Source of the DNA: Actinokineospora alba | GTDB lineage: Bacteria; Actinomycetota; Actinomycetes; Mycobacteriales; Pseudonocardiaceae | Assembly: GCF_004362515.1 (NCBI RefSeq) | Contig: NZ_SNXU01000001.1 | Span: 2,418,001 to 2,482,000 of the forward strand | Reading direction: 5' to 3' | Length of the DNA stretch: 64,000 nucleotides | Shown: in pieces, positions 1 through 8,496 of the stretch | Layout of the letters: each line of letters opens with the position of its first letter | How positions within the stretch are numbered: the stretch's first letter is position 1 | Program-made: the position numbers and the translations under genes | Notes under the pieces: model-generated | What the model saw: the letters and a program-made list of their open reading frames with translations, nothing else | What the model was told of the DNA's origin: nothing | Databases searched by the model: none

Positions 1-2
1 CG

Positions 3-38
3 TACAACGTGTACCTGATGCGCACGACGCTGACCTAG
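3..38 (+). CDS. C-terminal end of an unidentified upstream protein (partial)
   Basis: Reading from base 3, an open frame of eleven codons (YNVYLMRTTLT) ends at TAG 36-38, just ahead of metG. It is too short to assign to a family. The composition is protein-like, but it could also be chance, and the gene starts before the window. Confidence 0.3.
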   Translation, partial: YNVYLMRTTLT

Positions 39-82
39 CCTCCGTGCACCCGCCCGCACCGACGTCCGTACGCTAACCGGTC

Positions 83-1873
83 ATGAGCGCCCCCGTGTTG
101 ACCGCGGTGGCCTGGCCCTACGCCAACGGCCCCCGCCATATCGGTCACGTCTCCGGATTCGGTGTCCCTTCGGACGTCTTCTCCCGCTACATGCGAATGT
201 CCGGTCACCGGGTGCTCATGGTCAGCGGAACGGACGAACACGGCACCCCGATCTCGGTGCAGGCCGACAAAGAAGGCCTGACCACCCGCCAGCTCGCCGA
301 CAAGTACAACCGTGTGATCGCCGAGGATCTCCAAGGTCTCGGGCTGTCCTATGACCTGTTCACCCGCACGACCACGGGCAACCACTACAAGGTCGTCCAG
401 GAGCTGTTCCTGGCGCTGCACCGCAACGGGTACGTGCAGGCCAAGACCCAGATGGGCGCGATCAGCCCGTCCACCGGCCGCACCCTGCCCGACCGCTACA
501 TCGAGGGCACCTGCCCGATCTGCGGCTACGACGGCGCGCGCGGCGACCAGTGCGACAACTGCGGCAACCAGCTCGACCCGATCGACCTGAAGAACCCCCG
601 CTCGAAGATCAACGGCGAGGTGCCGAAGTTCGTCGAGACCGAGCACCTGTTCCTCGACCTGCCGTCGTTCGCGGGCGCGCTGGGGTCGTGGCTGTCCACC
701 CGCACCGGGTGGCGGCCGAACGTGCTCAAGTTCAGCGAGAACCTGCTCGGCGACATGCGCCCCCGCGCGATCACCCGCGACATCGACTGGGGTGTCCCGG
801 TTCCGCTCGACGGGTGGCGCGACCAGCCGATGAAGAAGTTCTACGTCTGGTTCGACGCGGTGATCGGCTACTTGTCCGCCAGCGTCGAATGGGCTCGCCG
901 CAGCGGCGACGCCGACGCCTGGAAGGAGTTCTGGACCGACCCGGCCCAGGCCTACTACTTCATGGGCAAGGACAACATCGTCTTCCACTCGCTGATCTGG
1001 CCGTCGCTGCTGCTCGGGCAGAACGGTGAGGGCGACAAGGGCGGACAGCCCGGCGGGTTCGGCAAGCTCAACCTGCCGACCGAGGTCGTCTCCAGCGAGT
1101 TCCTCACCATGAGCGGCTCGAAGTTCTCCACCTCGCGCGGCACCGTGATCTATGTCCGGGACTTCCTCAAGCAGTTCGGTCCCGACACGCTGCGGTACTT
1201 CATCTCGGTCGCGGGCCCGGAGAACCAGGACACCGACTTCACCTGGGACGAGTTCATCCGCCGGACCAACTTCGAGTTGGCCAACGAGTGGGGCAACCTG
1301 GTCAACCGGTCGATCTCGATGGCGCACAAGAACGTCGGCGCCATCCCGACCCCGACCGCGCCCACGGCCGCCGACGCGGAGCTGAAGGCGTTGGCGCGCA
1401 ACGCGTTCGACACCGTCGGCGAGAACCTGCGGCGTTCGCGCTTCAAGGCCGCGGCCAACGAGGCCATGCGCGTGGTCGGCGCGGCGAACAAGTACCTGTC
1501 CGATGAGGAGCCCTGGAAGCGCAAGGATGACCCGGAGCGTCGGGACACGATCCTGCACACCGCGCTGCAGGTCGTCTCCGACGCGAACACGCTGCTCACG
1601 CCGTTCCTGCCGCACTCCGCGCAGAAGATCCACGAGGCGCTGGGCGGCAAGGGCGTGTGGTCCTCGCAGCCGGAGATCCGTGAGGTCGCCGACCTTGACG
1701 ACCCGAGCCTGCAGTACCCGGTCCTGACTGGTGACTACGCCAATGACCAGGCCAAATGGGAATCGGTGGACATCGAGGTTGGCCGTCCGCTGGACAAGCC
1801 GTCGCCGCTGTTCGCCAAGCTCGACGCCGAACTCGGCGAGACCGGCCCGGACTGGGCGCCGATCGTCAAGTGA
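83..1873 (+). CDS. metG: Methionyl-tRNA synthetase
   Basis: A 596-aa class I aminoacyl-tRNA synthetase that charges tRNA-Met in the cytoplasm. The HIGH signature is intact at residues 19-22. A four-cysteine zinc knuckle lies at C144, C147, C157 and C160. The KMSKS loop has the variant form SKFSTSRG near residue 348, as in the MetRS type with the zinc knuckle. The WFDA motif (about 254) and the C-terminal anticodon-binding helical region are present. There is no extra C-terminal tRNA-binding domain, and the length fits the actinobacterial form. The stop overlaps the GTG start of tatD (GTGA), which suggests translational coupling. The position upstream of tatD and rpf is the same as in mycobacteria, although there metS is on the opposite strand. 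Confidence 0.97.
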   Translation: MSAPVLTAVAWPYANGPRHIGHVSGFGVPSDVFSRYMRMSGHRVLMVSGTDEHGTPISVQADKEGLTTRQLADKYNRVIAEDLQGLGLSYDLFTRTTTGNHYKVVQELFLALHRNGYVQAKTQMGAISPSTGRTLPDRYIEGTCPICGYDGARGDQCDNCGNQLDPIDLKNPRSKINGEVPKFVETEHLFLDLPSFAGALGSWLSTRTGWRPNVLKFSENLLGDMRPRAITRDIDWGVPVPLDGWRDQPMKKFYVWFDAVIGYLSASVEWARRSGDADAWKEFWTDPAQAYYFMGKDNIVFHSLIWPSLLLGQNGEGDKGGQPGGFGKLNLPTEVVSSEFLTMSGSKFSTSRGTVIYVRDFLKQFGPDTLRYFISVAGPENQDTDFTWDEFIRRTNFELANEWGNLVNRSISMAHKNVGAIPTPTAPTAADAELKALARNAFDTVGENLRRSRFKAAANEAMRVVGAANKYLSDEEPWKRKDDPERRDTILHTALQVVSDANTLLTPFLPHSAQKIHEALGGKGVWSSQPEIREVADLDDPSLQYPVLTGDYANDQAKWESVDIEVGRPLDKPSPLFAKLDAELGETGPDWAPIVK

Positions 1874-2730
1874 CGCCACGCAAGGGTGACCTACCACCGG
1901 TTCCGGAGCCACTTCCGGCACCGGTGGTGGACGCCCACACGCACCTGGATGCCTGTGGTGCCAAGGATTTGGCGTCGGTCGTCGAGGTGCTCGACCGGGC
2001 GTCGTCGGTCGGCGTCGACCGGGTGATCACCGTGGCCGACGACCTGGACTCCGCGGTCTGGGCGGCCGAGGCGTCCACTTGGGACTCGCGAGTCTTCGCC
2101 GCGGTCGCGGTGCATCCCACGCGGACAGCGAACTTCACTGATTCGGACAAAGCGGTCATAGAGGATTTGTCGCGGCGGCCAAGGGTTGTCGCGGTCGGCG
2201 AGACCGGCCTCGACTACTACTGGGACTACTCGCCGCGCGACGCGCAGGAAGAGGCGTTCCGCTGGCACATCGACCTGGCCAAACGGGTCGGCAAGCCGCT
2301 GATGATCCACGACCGCGACGCGCACGAGGACATCCTCCGTGTGCTGACTGAAGAAGGACCACCCGAAACGGTGGTTTTCCACTGTTTTTCGGGTGACCTC
2401 GGCTTTGCGCGTCGCTGCGTCGATCAAGGTTTCGTATTGTCCTTCGCGGGACCGGTCACGTTCCGCAACGCGAGGGCGCTGCGCGAGGCGGCCGCTTTCG
2501 TGCCGCTGGAACAACTTCTGGTGGAGACGGACGCGCCTTTCCTCACGCCTCACCCGTTTCGGGGTCGCCCGAACGAGCCGTACTGCGTCGCGTACACCGT
2601 GCGCGACCTTGCCGAGCTGCGCGGCGTGGATGTGGCCGATCTCGCAAATTCTGTGTCTACAACCGCAAATCGCGTGTTTCGGTTGCTCGATGTGACATCG
2701 GACCTTCCGGGCGGTGAGCAATTGCGCTGA
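1870..2730 (+). CDS. tatD: TatD family metal-dependent deoxyribonuclease
   Basis: A 286-aa metal-dependent hydrolase with the TatD TIM-barrel fold. Visible metal-ligand motifs are VDAHTHLD (about 19-26), GETGLDYYWD (about 110-119), MIHDRDAHED, VFHCFSGD and ETDAPFLTP. Family members act as 3'-5' exonucleases on DNA and RNA, or in D-aminoacyl-tRNA and repair-related processing; the physiological substrate here is not shown by the sequence. The start was placed at the GTG overlapping the metG stop, because codons further upstream lie inside metG and do not resemble the family. It is co-transcribed with metG and followed by rpf. Confidence 0.93.
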   Translation: MTPRKGDLPPVPEPLPAPVVDAHTHLDACGAKDLASVVEVLDRASSVGVDRVITVADDLDSAVWAAEASTWDSRVFAAVAVHPTRTANFTDSDKAVIEDLSRRPRVVAVGETGLDYYWDYSPRDAQEEAFRWHIDLAKRVGKPLMIHDRDAHEDILRVLTEEGPPETVVFHCFSGDLGFARRCVDQGFVLSFAGPVTFRNARALREAAAFVPLEQLLVETDAPFLTPHPFRGRPNEPYCVAYTVRDLAELRGVDVADLANSVSTTANRVFRLLDVTSDLPGGEQLR

Positions 2731-2915
2731 ATGGGGGAACGATTGCGCCGACTGTGATGTGACGGGACTCACGACATTGCTGGATGTGTTTGCGCAACCC
2801 ACCGGCGCTCGTTACTGTCCCGTGACCGAACGACCTGGGGCATCCCTGTCTCAGATCAATCCGGAGCTTTGCAATGTGGGGAACGCGGCTCCCGCCTCCT
2901 GGAGGAATGGATCCT
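2731..2915 (+). promoter_or_regulatory. Leader region of the resuscitation-promoting factor gene
   Basis: A 185-bp gap between tatD and rpf. A short hairpin of the form GGGA...TCCC lies close to the ribosome-binding site GGAGG (2901-2905). Actinobacterial rpf genes often carry a c-di-AMP (ydaO) riboswitch, but its conserved GGGUGAA-type core is not visible here. The region therefore only supports a promoter/5' UTR of unknown type. Confidence 0.35.
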
Positions 2916-4379
2916 GTGAGCGGTAAACAGACCGACGGCTTCGCCGACACCGACTGGTTCACGCCGGTCACCGTCGGCACGGACAACCACGACGGGGACT
3001 TCACGGCGTGGCGTTCGGAGTTCCCGTCCGAGGACTACGACACGGGCTACTCGCCGTCTCTGAACATCACCGACCACGATGTCCGCTACGCCCTCGGCCC
3101 GCAGGCCGACGAGATCATGGCGCACGCCGGTGTCGACGTCGAAGAGCTGATCAGGCTCGTCAACGCCGAAACCACGGTCCTGCCGGTCATTCCCGACGAG
3201 GTGGCCTCCGGCCCGCGTCCGCTGACGGTCGAGGACGAGCCCGCACCCGGTCTCATCACGGCGGTCAGACGGTGGAAGGCCTCGTTCCTCAAGGCCACCA
3301 TCGCCGCGGTACTCGTGAGCTTGGTCGGCGGCGGCGCCGCGGCCATCGCGATGAACAACTCCGTCACCGTCGATGTCGACGGCCAGGCCCGCCAGATCAA
3401 CACCTACGCCGACACGGTCGGTGAAGTGCTGGAAGAGGAAGGCATCAACATCGGCGAGCACGACTCGCTGAGCCCGTCCCCGACCGCAGAGATCGGCGAC
3501 GACGGCAAGATCGTCCTCCAGCGCGGCCGTCAGCTGCACCTCACCGTCGACGGTGAGAAGCGCGACGCCTGGGTCCGCGCCACCACACTCGGTGAGGCCC
3601 TCAAGCAGGCCAACGCCCCCGTCGCCGGCGCGTGGATCTCCGCGGGCAACGACTCGCAGGTGCCGCTCGAAGGCATGTCGGTCGAGATCAAGACCGCCAA
3701 GGCGATCACCCTCTTCGACGGTGGCAACGCGCCCAAGCCGATCACCACGAACGCCGTCACCGTGCAGGAACTCCTCAACGAGCTGAAGCTGACGCTCGGA
3801 CCCGAGGACGCGATCACCCCCGGCGGCGACCTCAAGCTCACCGGCGGTGCCGAGGTCCGGATCAGCCGCACCGGCGTGACGGTGGTCAACCTGACCGAGC
3901 CCGTCGCGCCCCCGGTGCAGAAGATCGACGACCCGGAGATGGACAAGGGCAAGGAAACGATCGTCGAGCCGGGCGCCCCCGGCGAGCGCATCGCGACCTA
4001 CCGCATCACCCAGAAAAACGGCAAGGAAATCAAGCGCGAGGAAATCGGCGCGAAGGAAACCGTCGCGCCGAAGCCGAAGATCGTGAAGGTCGGCACCAAG
4101 AAGCCCCCGGTTCCCGTCATCCCCGACGGCCAGGTCTGGGACCGGCTCGCGCACTGTGAGTCCACCGGCAACTGGGCGATCAACACGGGCAACGGCTACT
4201 ACGGCGGCCTGCAGTTCAACAAGAGCACCTGGGACGCCTACGGCGGCAGCCAGTACGCCGCGTACCCCCACCAGGCCTCTCGCGAGCAGCAGATCGCCAT
4301 CGCCACCAAGCTCCGCGACGCCCGCGGCGGCTACAGCGCTTGGCCGCACTGCGCCAGCAAGCTCGGATTGCCCCGCTAA
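2916..4379 (+). CDS. rpfB: Resuscitation-promoting factor (RpfB type)
   Basis: About 487 aa. A cytoplasmic N-terminal segment is followed by one membrane anchor (about 125-148), repeated DUF348 domains, a G5 domain (about 330-395, ending near AKETVAPKPK) and a C-terminal transglycosylase-like Rpf domain starting near residue 408. The catalytic Glu (E415, in AHCESTGNW) and the YGGLQF core are intact. Rpf proteins cleave peptidoglycan at the cell surface to wake dormant cells and assist division. GTG 2916 was chosen because GGAGG at 2901-2905 is 10 nt away; ATG 2907 is only one base from it, and an upstream ATG at 2874 has no ribosome-binding site. The domain order and the tatD-rpf-ksgA context match RpfB of M. 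tuberculosis. Confidence 0.95.
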   Translation: MSGKQTDGFADTDWFTPVTVGTDNHDGDFTAWRSEFPSEDYDTGYSPSLNITDHDVRYALGPQADEIMAHAGVDVEELIRLVNAETTVLPVIPDEVASGPRPLTVEDEPAPGLITAVRRWKASFLKATIAAVLVSLVGGGAAAIAMNNSVTVDVDGQARQINTYADTVGEVLEEEGINIGEHDSLSPSPTAEIGDDGKIVLQRGRQLHLTVDGEKRDAWVRATTLGEALKQANAPVAGAWISAGNDSQVPLEGMSVEIKTAKAITLFDGGNAPKPITTNAVTVQELLNELKLTLGPEDAITPGGDLKLTGGAEVRISRTGVTVVNLTEPVAPPVQKIDDPEMDKGKETIVEPGAPGERIATYRITQKNGKEIKREEIGAKETVAPKPKIVKVGTKKPPVPVIPDGQVWDRLAHCESTGNWAINTGNGYYGGLQFNKSTWDAYGGSQYAAYPHQASREQQIAIATKLRDARGGYSAWPHCASKLGLPR

Positions 4380-4392
4380 CCACGTACCACCG

Positions 4393-4423
4393 AGAACGGC
4401 CGCCCAAACCGGGCGGCCGTTCT
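4393..4423 (+). terminator. Strong hairpin terminator after rpfB
   Basis: A perfect 13-bp stem (4393-4405 paired with 4411-4423) with a 5-nt loop, followed by TTGCTTT. It lies 13 bp after the rpf stop and separates the metG-tatD-rpf transcript from ksgA. Confidence 0.9.
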
Positions 4424-4514
4424 TGCTTTGTGACCATGATCACACTTCGATGATGTGGACCTACGCATCCACCACCCAAAGGTGCGCCCACCGTCGAGCC
4501 CGTAGGCTCAGCGG

Positions 4515-5348
4515 GTGACTCTCCTTGGCCCCGCGGACGTGCGAAAGCTCGCCGAACAGCTCGACGTCCGCCCGACCAAGAAGCTCGGCCAGAACTTCGT
4601 CCACGACCCCAACACGGTCCGCCGCATCGTGACCGTCGCCAAGCTCACCGACGACGACGTGGTCCTCGAAGTCGGCCCCGGCCTCGGCTCCCTCACCCTC
4701 GCCCTCCTCCCCGCCTGCAAGGCCGTCGTAGCCGTCGAGATCGACCCGGTCCTGGCCAAGCAGCTCCCGGCGACCGTCGCCGACCGCGCCCCGGACCTCA
4801 AGGACCGCCTCCACGTCCTCGAAGCCGACGCCATGCGGGTCCAAGCCGAGCAGCTCGCCGTCGCGCCCACGGCCCTTGTCGCGAATCTGCCCTACAACGT
4901 CGCCGTCCCCGTGGTCCTGCACCTCCTCGCCGAGCTGCCGTCGCTGCGCACGGTGCTGGTCATGGTCCAGGCCGAGGTGGCCGACCGGATGGCCGCCGGA
5001 CCCGGCAGCAAGGTCTACGGCGTCCCGAGCGTCAAGGTCGCCTGGTACTCCGAGGCCAAAAGGGTCGCCACCGTGCCGCGCTCGGTGTTCTGGCCCGTGC
5101 CGAACGTGGACTCCGCGCTGGTCCTGATGACCCGCCGCGAGACCCCCGAGGCCGACCGCAAGACGGTCTTCGCCGTCGTCGACGCGGCCTTCGCGCAGCG
5201 GCGCAAGACGCTGCGGGCGGCGCTGGCGGGGTGGGCCGGGTCGGCGGCCCGGGCCGAAGAGATCCTCGTGGCCGCCGGGGTCGACCCCGGTTTGCGCGGC
5301 GAACAGCTCACCGTGGACGACTTCGTCCGGATCGCCGCCCAGGGCTGA
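4515..5348 (+). CDS. rsmA: 16S rRNA dimethyladenosine transferase
   Basis: A 277-aa KsgA/RsmA enzyme that dimethylates two adjacent adenosines near the 3' end of 16S rRNA during small-subunit maturation. The N-terminal TKKLGQNFVHDP motif, the SAM-binding VGPGLGSLT loop (about 56-64), an acidic residue after the second strand (AVEIDP) and the catalytic NLPY motif are all present. Length is usual for the family. The GTG start at 4515 puts the family N-terminus (LLGPADVRKLAEQL) in place; no strong ribosome-binding site is seen. It sits between rpf and ispE as in mycobacteria, except that a riboswitch/ABC unit interrupts the order. Confidence 0.96.
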   Translation: MTLLGPADVRKLAEQLDVRPTKKLGQNFVHDPNTVRRIVTVAKLTDDDVVLEVGPGLGSLTLALLPACKAVVAVEIDPVLAKQLPATVADRAPDLKDRLHVLEADAMRVQAEQLAVAPTALVANLPYNVAVPVVLHLLAELPSLRTVLVMVQAEVADRMAAGPGSKVYGVPSVKVAWYSEAKRVATVPRSVFWPVPNVDSALVLMTRRETPEADRKTVFAVVDAAFAQRRKTLRAALAGWAGSAARAEEILVAAGVDPGLRGEQLTVDDFVRIAAQG

Positions 5349-5440
5349 CGCCGCACTACCTCCAAAATGTGACGTTGCCCGTCTACTGCTATTGGCGGCT
5401 TGCGCAGCGACCCCGTGATCGGGTGTACTCGTGGTGCATT

Positions 5441-5525
5441 CCATCCCGAGCGGCTGAGAGATCTGGCTCTGCGACGCCGCAGCAACCACCCATCGTTGGG
5501 CAGGTGCTACCGCCAGGAGCGATGG
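5441..5525 (+). promoter_or_regulatory. Candidate SAM riboswitch (SAM-I/SAM-IV clan)
   Basis: The stretch carries the conserved pattern of the SAM riboswitch core in order: CGGC at 5451-5454 pairing with GCCG at 5476-5479, TGAGAGA (5455-5461), GCAGCAACC (5479-5487) and GGTGCTA (5503-5509). The closing helix pairs CCATC (5441-5445) with GATGG (5521-5525). The 3' strand of that helix overlaps the GGAGG ribosome-binding site (5524-5528) of the leader peptide that follows, which would suit translational repression when SAM is bound. The downstream ATPase is MetN-like, which fits a methionine/SAM role. The exact subclass (SAM-I or SAM-IV) cannot be fixed by eye. Confidence 0.75.
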
Positions 5526-5539
5526 AGGAACTAGGCAAG

Positions 5540-5623
5540 ATGGGAATCCTGACCAGCAGGCGAGTCATCGACCAATGCCGGCGGACCGTGACCGCGTGTC
5601 GACGAATGTACGTAGCTAGCTAA
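5540..5623 (+). CDS. Short leader peptide downstream of the SAM riboswitch
   Basis: A 27-codon ORF with ATG 5540 and stop TAA 5621-5623. GGAGG (5524-5528) lies 11 nt ahead of the start. The peptide is basic and contains two CRR motifs (QCRR and ACRR). Short arginine- and cysteine-containing leader peptides are annotated ahead of sulfur and methionine genes in many actinomycetes, and this one resembles them. Its ribosome-binding site overlaps the riboswitch closing stem. The palindrome TAGCTAGCTA (5613-5622) overlaps the stop codon. The frame is open further upstream, but the riboswitch occupies that part, so the short form is preferred. Confidence 0.55.
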   Translation: MGILTSRRVIDQCRRTVTACRRMYVAS

Positions 5624-5732
5624 CTAGCTCACCCCCGCTCGTACTTTCGCCAGTCACCCTCGACTTCACCTGTCCGAATTGTCCCTTATGGACGTTCCGG
5701 CACGGTGGGTCACGCCGCGTTGGAGAAGACCC

Positions 5733-6737
5733 ATGATCACCGTTGAAAACCTCACCAAGTCCTTCCACGGCGACACCGGCCCGGTGCTCGCCCTCGAGAA
5801 CGTCACCCTCGAGGTCCCCGCCGGGACGATCACCGGCGTGGTCGGCCCGCAGGGCTCCGGCAAGTCCACCCTCGCCCGCCTGGTGTCGCTGCAGGAACGC
5901 CCGGACAGCGGCGTCATCCGCGTCGAGGGCTACAACACCGCCGCCCTCGACCCGCGCAGACTCCGGGCCGCGCGCAGGCGCATCGGCGTCATCCAGCACG
6001 GCGACCTGCTGCCGCAGCGCACCGCCGCGGGCAACATCGCGATCCCGCTGGAGCAGGCCGGGATCGACGGCCCGCAGCGCCGTGACCGGGTCGGCAAGCT
6101 GCTCGACCTGATCGGCCTCACCGACAAGGCCGCCACCTACCCCGACGCCCTCACCCCCGGCCAGCGCGCCCGGGTGTCCGTCGCCCGCGCCCTGGTCGGC
6201 GACCCCGGTCTGCTGCTCGCCGACGACCCCACCAGGGGCCTCGACGCCGACGCGACCGCCGGTGTCCTCGCCGTCCTCGACCGGGCCCGCGCCGAACTCG
6301 GCTCGACCGTCCTCATCGCCACCAGCGACGCCGGTGTCGTCCGCCGCATCGCCGACGACGTCGCGCTGCTCTCGGCGGGCCGGATCCAGGAGAGCGGGCA
6401 GCTGCTCTCGCTGATCCAGGACCCGAACAGCCAGGTCGCGCGGACCCTGCTGCCCGAGATCGACACCGTGCCCGCCGCGGGCAGGCACGACCGGGTCGCC
6501 GAAGTCATCCTGGTCGGCTTCGCCGCGGTCGGCGCGCTGCTGCCCGAGGCGGGCGCCCGGTTCGACTCGGCGATCTCCGTCGTCGGCGGCGGACTGACCC
6601 GGGTCGGCGAGACCCCGGTCGCCCGCTTCCTCGTCGGCGTCAACGGCGCCCGGGCCGACGCGGCCCTGGCCTGGATCGCCGAGCGCGGCGCCCTCGTGGC
6701 CCAGCCGACGACTGTCCCGCACCTGCACGCCGCATGA
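5733..6737 (+). CDS. Orphan MetN-like ABC ATPase with NIL domain and degenerate catalytic motifs
   Basis: About 334 aa. The N-terminal ABC domain resembles MetN of the methionine importer: Walker A GPQGSGKST at 38-46 and the Q-loop region IGVIQHGDLLPQRT at 84-97. The C-terminal about 90 residues look like the NIL ligand-sensing domain of MetN (VAEVILVGF...FDSAISVVGGG). Three catalytic features are altered. The signature is LTPGQ (140-144) instead of LSGGQ. Walker B ends LLADD (161-165), with Asp in place of the catalytic Glu. The H-switch His is Ser198 (ATSDAG). No metI or metQ is adjacent; ispE follows. ATG 5733 has GGAG (5722-5725) at good distance. With the SAM riboswitch upstream, a methionine-linked role is inferred; it may hydrolyse ATP poorly and act as a regulator or partner of a distant permease. 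Confidence 0.85.
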   Translation: MITVENLTKSFHGDTGPVLALENVTLEVPAGTITGVVGPQGSGKSTLARLVSLQERPDSGVIRVEGYNTAALDPRRLRAARRRIGVIQHGDLLPQRTAAGNIAIPLEQAGIDGPQRRDRVGKLLDLIGLTDKAATYPDALTPGQRARVSVARALVGDPGLLLADDPTRGLDADATAGVLAVLDRARAELGSTVLIATSDAGVVRRIADDVALLSAGRIQESGQLLSLIQDPNSQVARTLLPEIDTVPAAGRHDRVAEVILVGFAAVGALLPEAGARFDSAISVVGGGLTRVGETPVARFLVGVNGARADAALAWIAERGALVAQPTTVPHLHAA

Positions 6738-6820
6738 CCGTGACCGCGTCGCGCCGGGCCCCGTCGTCCCGGGCGCTGTCCGGGACAGGGGACGCGCGGG
6801 CGTGGCCGTAGGCTTGCCCG

Positions 6821-7786
6821 GTGCTCGCTGTCGTACCGCCACCGGTGACCGTCCGTGTGCCGTCCAAGGTGAACCTCCACCTTGCCGTCGGTGACCTCCG
6901 CCCGGACGGCTATCACGACCTGACCACGATCTTCCAGGCGCTGTCGCTGACCGACGAGGTCACGGTCGCGATCGCCGACGAGCCCGGGGTCGAGGTGCAC
7001 GGCGAAGGCGCCGACGCCGTCCCCACGGGTGCGAGCAACCTCGCGTGGCGCGCGGTGCAGGAACTGGCCAGGCACGTCGGGCGCGACCCGGACGAGCCCA
7101 AGATCCGGGTGGTCATCAACAAGGGCATCCCGGTGTCCGGCGGCATGGCCGGCGGCAGCGCGGACGCCGCGGCGACCCTGGTCGGCCTGGCGTCGCTGTG
7201 GCGGCTCGACATCACCCGCGACGAACTGGCGGGCATCTGCGCCAAGCTGGGCAGCGACGTGCCGTTCACGCTCTACGGCGGCACCGCGCTCGGCACCGGC
7301 CGCGGCGAGAAGCTGGTCCCCGTGTTGTCCCGGCACACCTACCACTGGGTGCTCGCCTTCGACCGGCGCGGCCTGTCCACGCCCAAGGTGTTCACCGAAC
7401 TCGACCGCCTGCGCGATGAGGGCGACCCGCCGCGCATCGGCGCGGTCGAGCCCGTCCTGGAGGCGCTGGCCACCGGCGACCCGCGTCAGCTGGCGCTGCT
7501 GCTCGGCAACGACATGCAGGCCGCCGCGGTGTCGCTGCGGCCCGGCCTGCGCCGCACGCTGCGGGCCGGGGTCAGCGCGGGAGCCCTGGCAGGAACGGTG
7601 TCCGGATCGGGCCCGACCTGCGCGTTCCTCTGCTCAGACGGCGAGTCGGCGCTGCGCGTGGCGGCCGAGCTGGCAGGCGCGGGCGTGTGTCGGACCGTCC
7701 GGGTCGCGCACGGCCCGGTCCCCGGCGCCAGGGTGATCGGCGGAGACGAAACCCCCCGCCCGATCCCTCCCCAGGTCCACGCCTAA
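6821..7786 (+). CDS. ispE: 4-diphosphocytidyl-2-C-methyl-D-erythritol kinase
   Basis: A 321-aa GHMP-family kinase of the MEP isoprenoid pathway; it phosphorylates the 2-hydroxyl of CDP-methylerythritol. It shows the N-terminal substrate motif VPSKVNLHL, the ATP-binding loop PVSGGMAGGSADAAATL (about 105-121) and a C-terminal GTVSGSGPTC motif. The GTG start at 6821 gives the usual actinobacterial N-terminus (LAVVPPPVTVRVP); no clear ribosome-binding site is seen. The stop TAA (7784-7786) overlaps the stop of the convergent lipoprotein gene. Confidence 0.95.
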   Translation: MLAVVPPPVTVRVPSKVNLHLAVGDLRPDGYHDLTTIFQALSLTDEVTVAIADEPGVEVHGEGADAVPTGASNLAWRAVQELARHVGRDPDEPKIRVVINKGIPVSGGMAGGSADAAATLVGLASLWRLDITRDELAGICAKLGSDVPFTLYGGTALGTGRGEKLVPVLSRHTYHWVLAFDRRGLSTPKVFTELDRLRDEGDPPRIGAVEPVLEALATGDPRQLALLLGNDMQAAAVSLRPGLRRTLRAGVSAGALAGTVSGSGPTCAFLCSDGESALRVAAELAGAGVCRTVRVAHGPVPGARVIGGDETPRPIPPQVHA

Positions 7787-8307
7787 TAACTCCAGCGCCA
7801 GCCTTTGACGTTGTCGGGCATGTTGTGCGGCTTATAGGTGAGAACGCCGTGCTCACTGCTGGAATCGATCAAGACGACTCCGTAGTAGCCGGAATCGGCC
7901 AGGTAGAAATCGTCCGGCAGATACCGGTGCTGCGGCAGACACGAAGTGAAGATGCCCCGGCCGGTGACCTTGCCGTCATTGTCCTCGGTGGCGAAATCCG
8001 TCGCGCTCATCCACCAGCCCCAGTCGGGCTGGTACTCCTGGGTCGTCTGCAGGACGATCGTCGCGGCGAGGTAGTGGCCGTTGTTCGGCTCCAGGCTCCC
8101 CGGTTCGGTGCACTCGACGGGCTTGACGCTGTCGACCCACAGGTTCGCGAGCGTCGGGCTCCCGTCCGAGCGAATGACGATCTGCTTGCCGAGATCGGCG
8201 GATTGCGTGGCGTCGTCACTCGGGCGTTCTTTGGAACACCCGGCAACGGCCAAGATCATTACCGCGATGGCGGCGGTGATCCGGATGCCGCGGCGAGCTA
8301 CGGACAT
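7783..8307 (-). CDS. Small secreted lipoprotein of unknown function
   Basis: 174 aa on the minus strand. ATG 8307 is preceded by GGGAGGTGA. The N-terminus is a lipoprotein signal with an AVAGC lipobox (Cys24). The mature part is polar, with paired Trp/Tyr stretches (DWGWWMSATDF, FYLADSGYYGVVLID) and two further cysteines (in VECTEPG and TSCLPQ) that could form a disulfide. No family is recognised. The gene is convergent with ispE (overlapping stops) and divergent from the ABC-F gene. Confidence 0.8.
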   Translation of the reverse strand: MSVARRGIRITAAIAVMILAVAGCSKERPSDDATQSADLGKQIVIRSDGSPTLANLWVDSVKPVECTEPGSLEPNNGHYLAATIVLQTTQEYQPDWGWWMSATDFATEDNDGKVTGRGIFTSCLPQHRYLPDDFYLADSGYYGVVLIDSSSEHGVLTYKPHNMPDNVKGWRWSY

Positions 8308-8496
8308 TTCACCTCCCAGTCGGTCGGACTGCACGTCAATATAGGGGCATAGGGGGCTTTTGAAACCAAATGCACAGAGAGTGCTCAGACCGTTGCGCGA
8401 ATGGCGGGGCGGCTGGGCGGACCGGTGGCCGCGCCTGGCCGGTTGGTAGCTTTGCCTATCGCGAGCATCATCCAAACCCGGCGAAAGTGCAGGTAG

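Noticed and set aside
2731..2915. c-di-AMP (ydaO) riboswitch before rpf
   Set aside because: Expected from other actinobacteria, but the conserved core words are not found by eye; a covariance-model search would settle it.
2856..4349. Long minus-strand open frame opposite the Rpf gene
   Set aside because: Antisense shadow of a high-GC gene; the translation is rich in Val/Gly/Asp/Arg without family motifs, while the plus strand has a complete Rpf protein.
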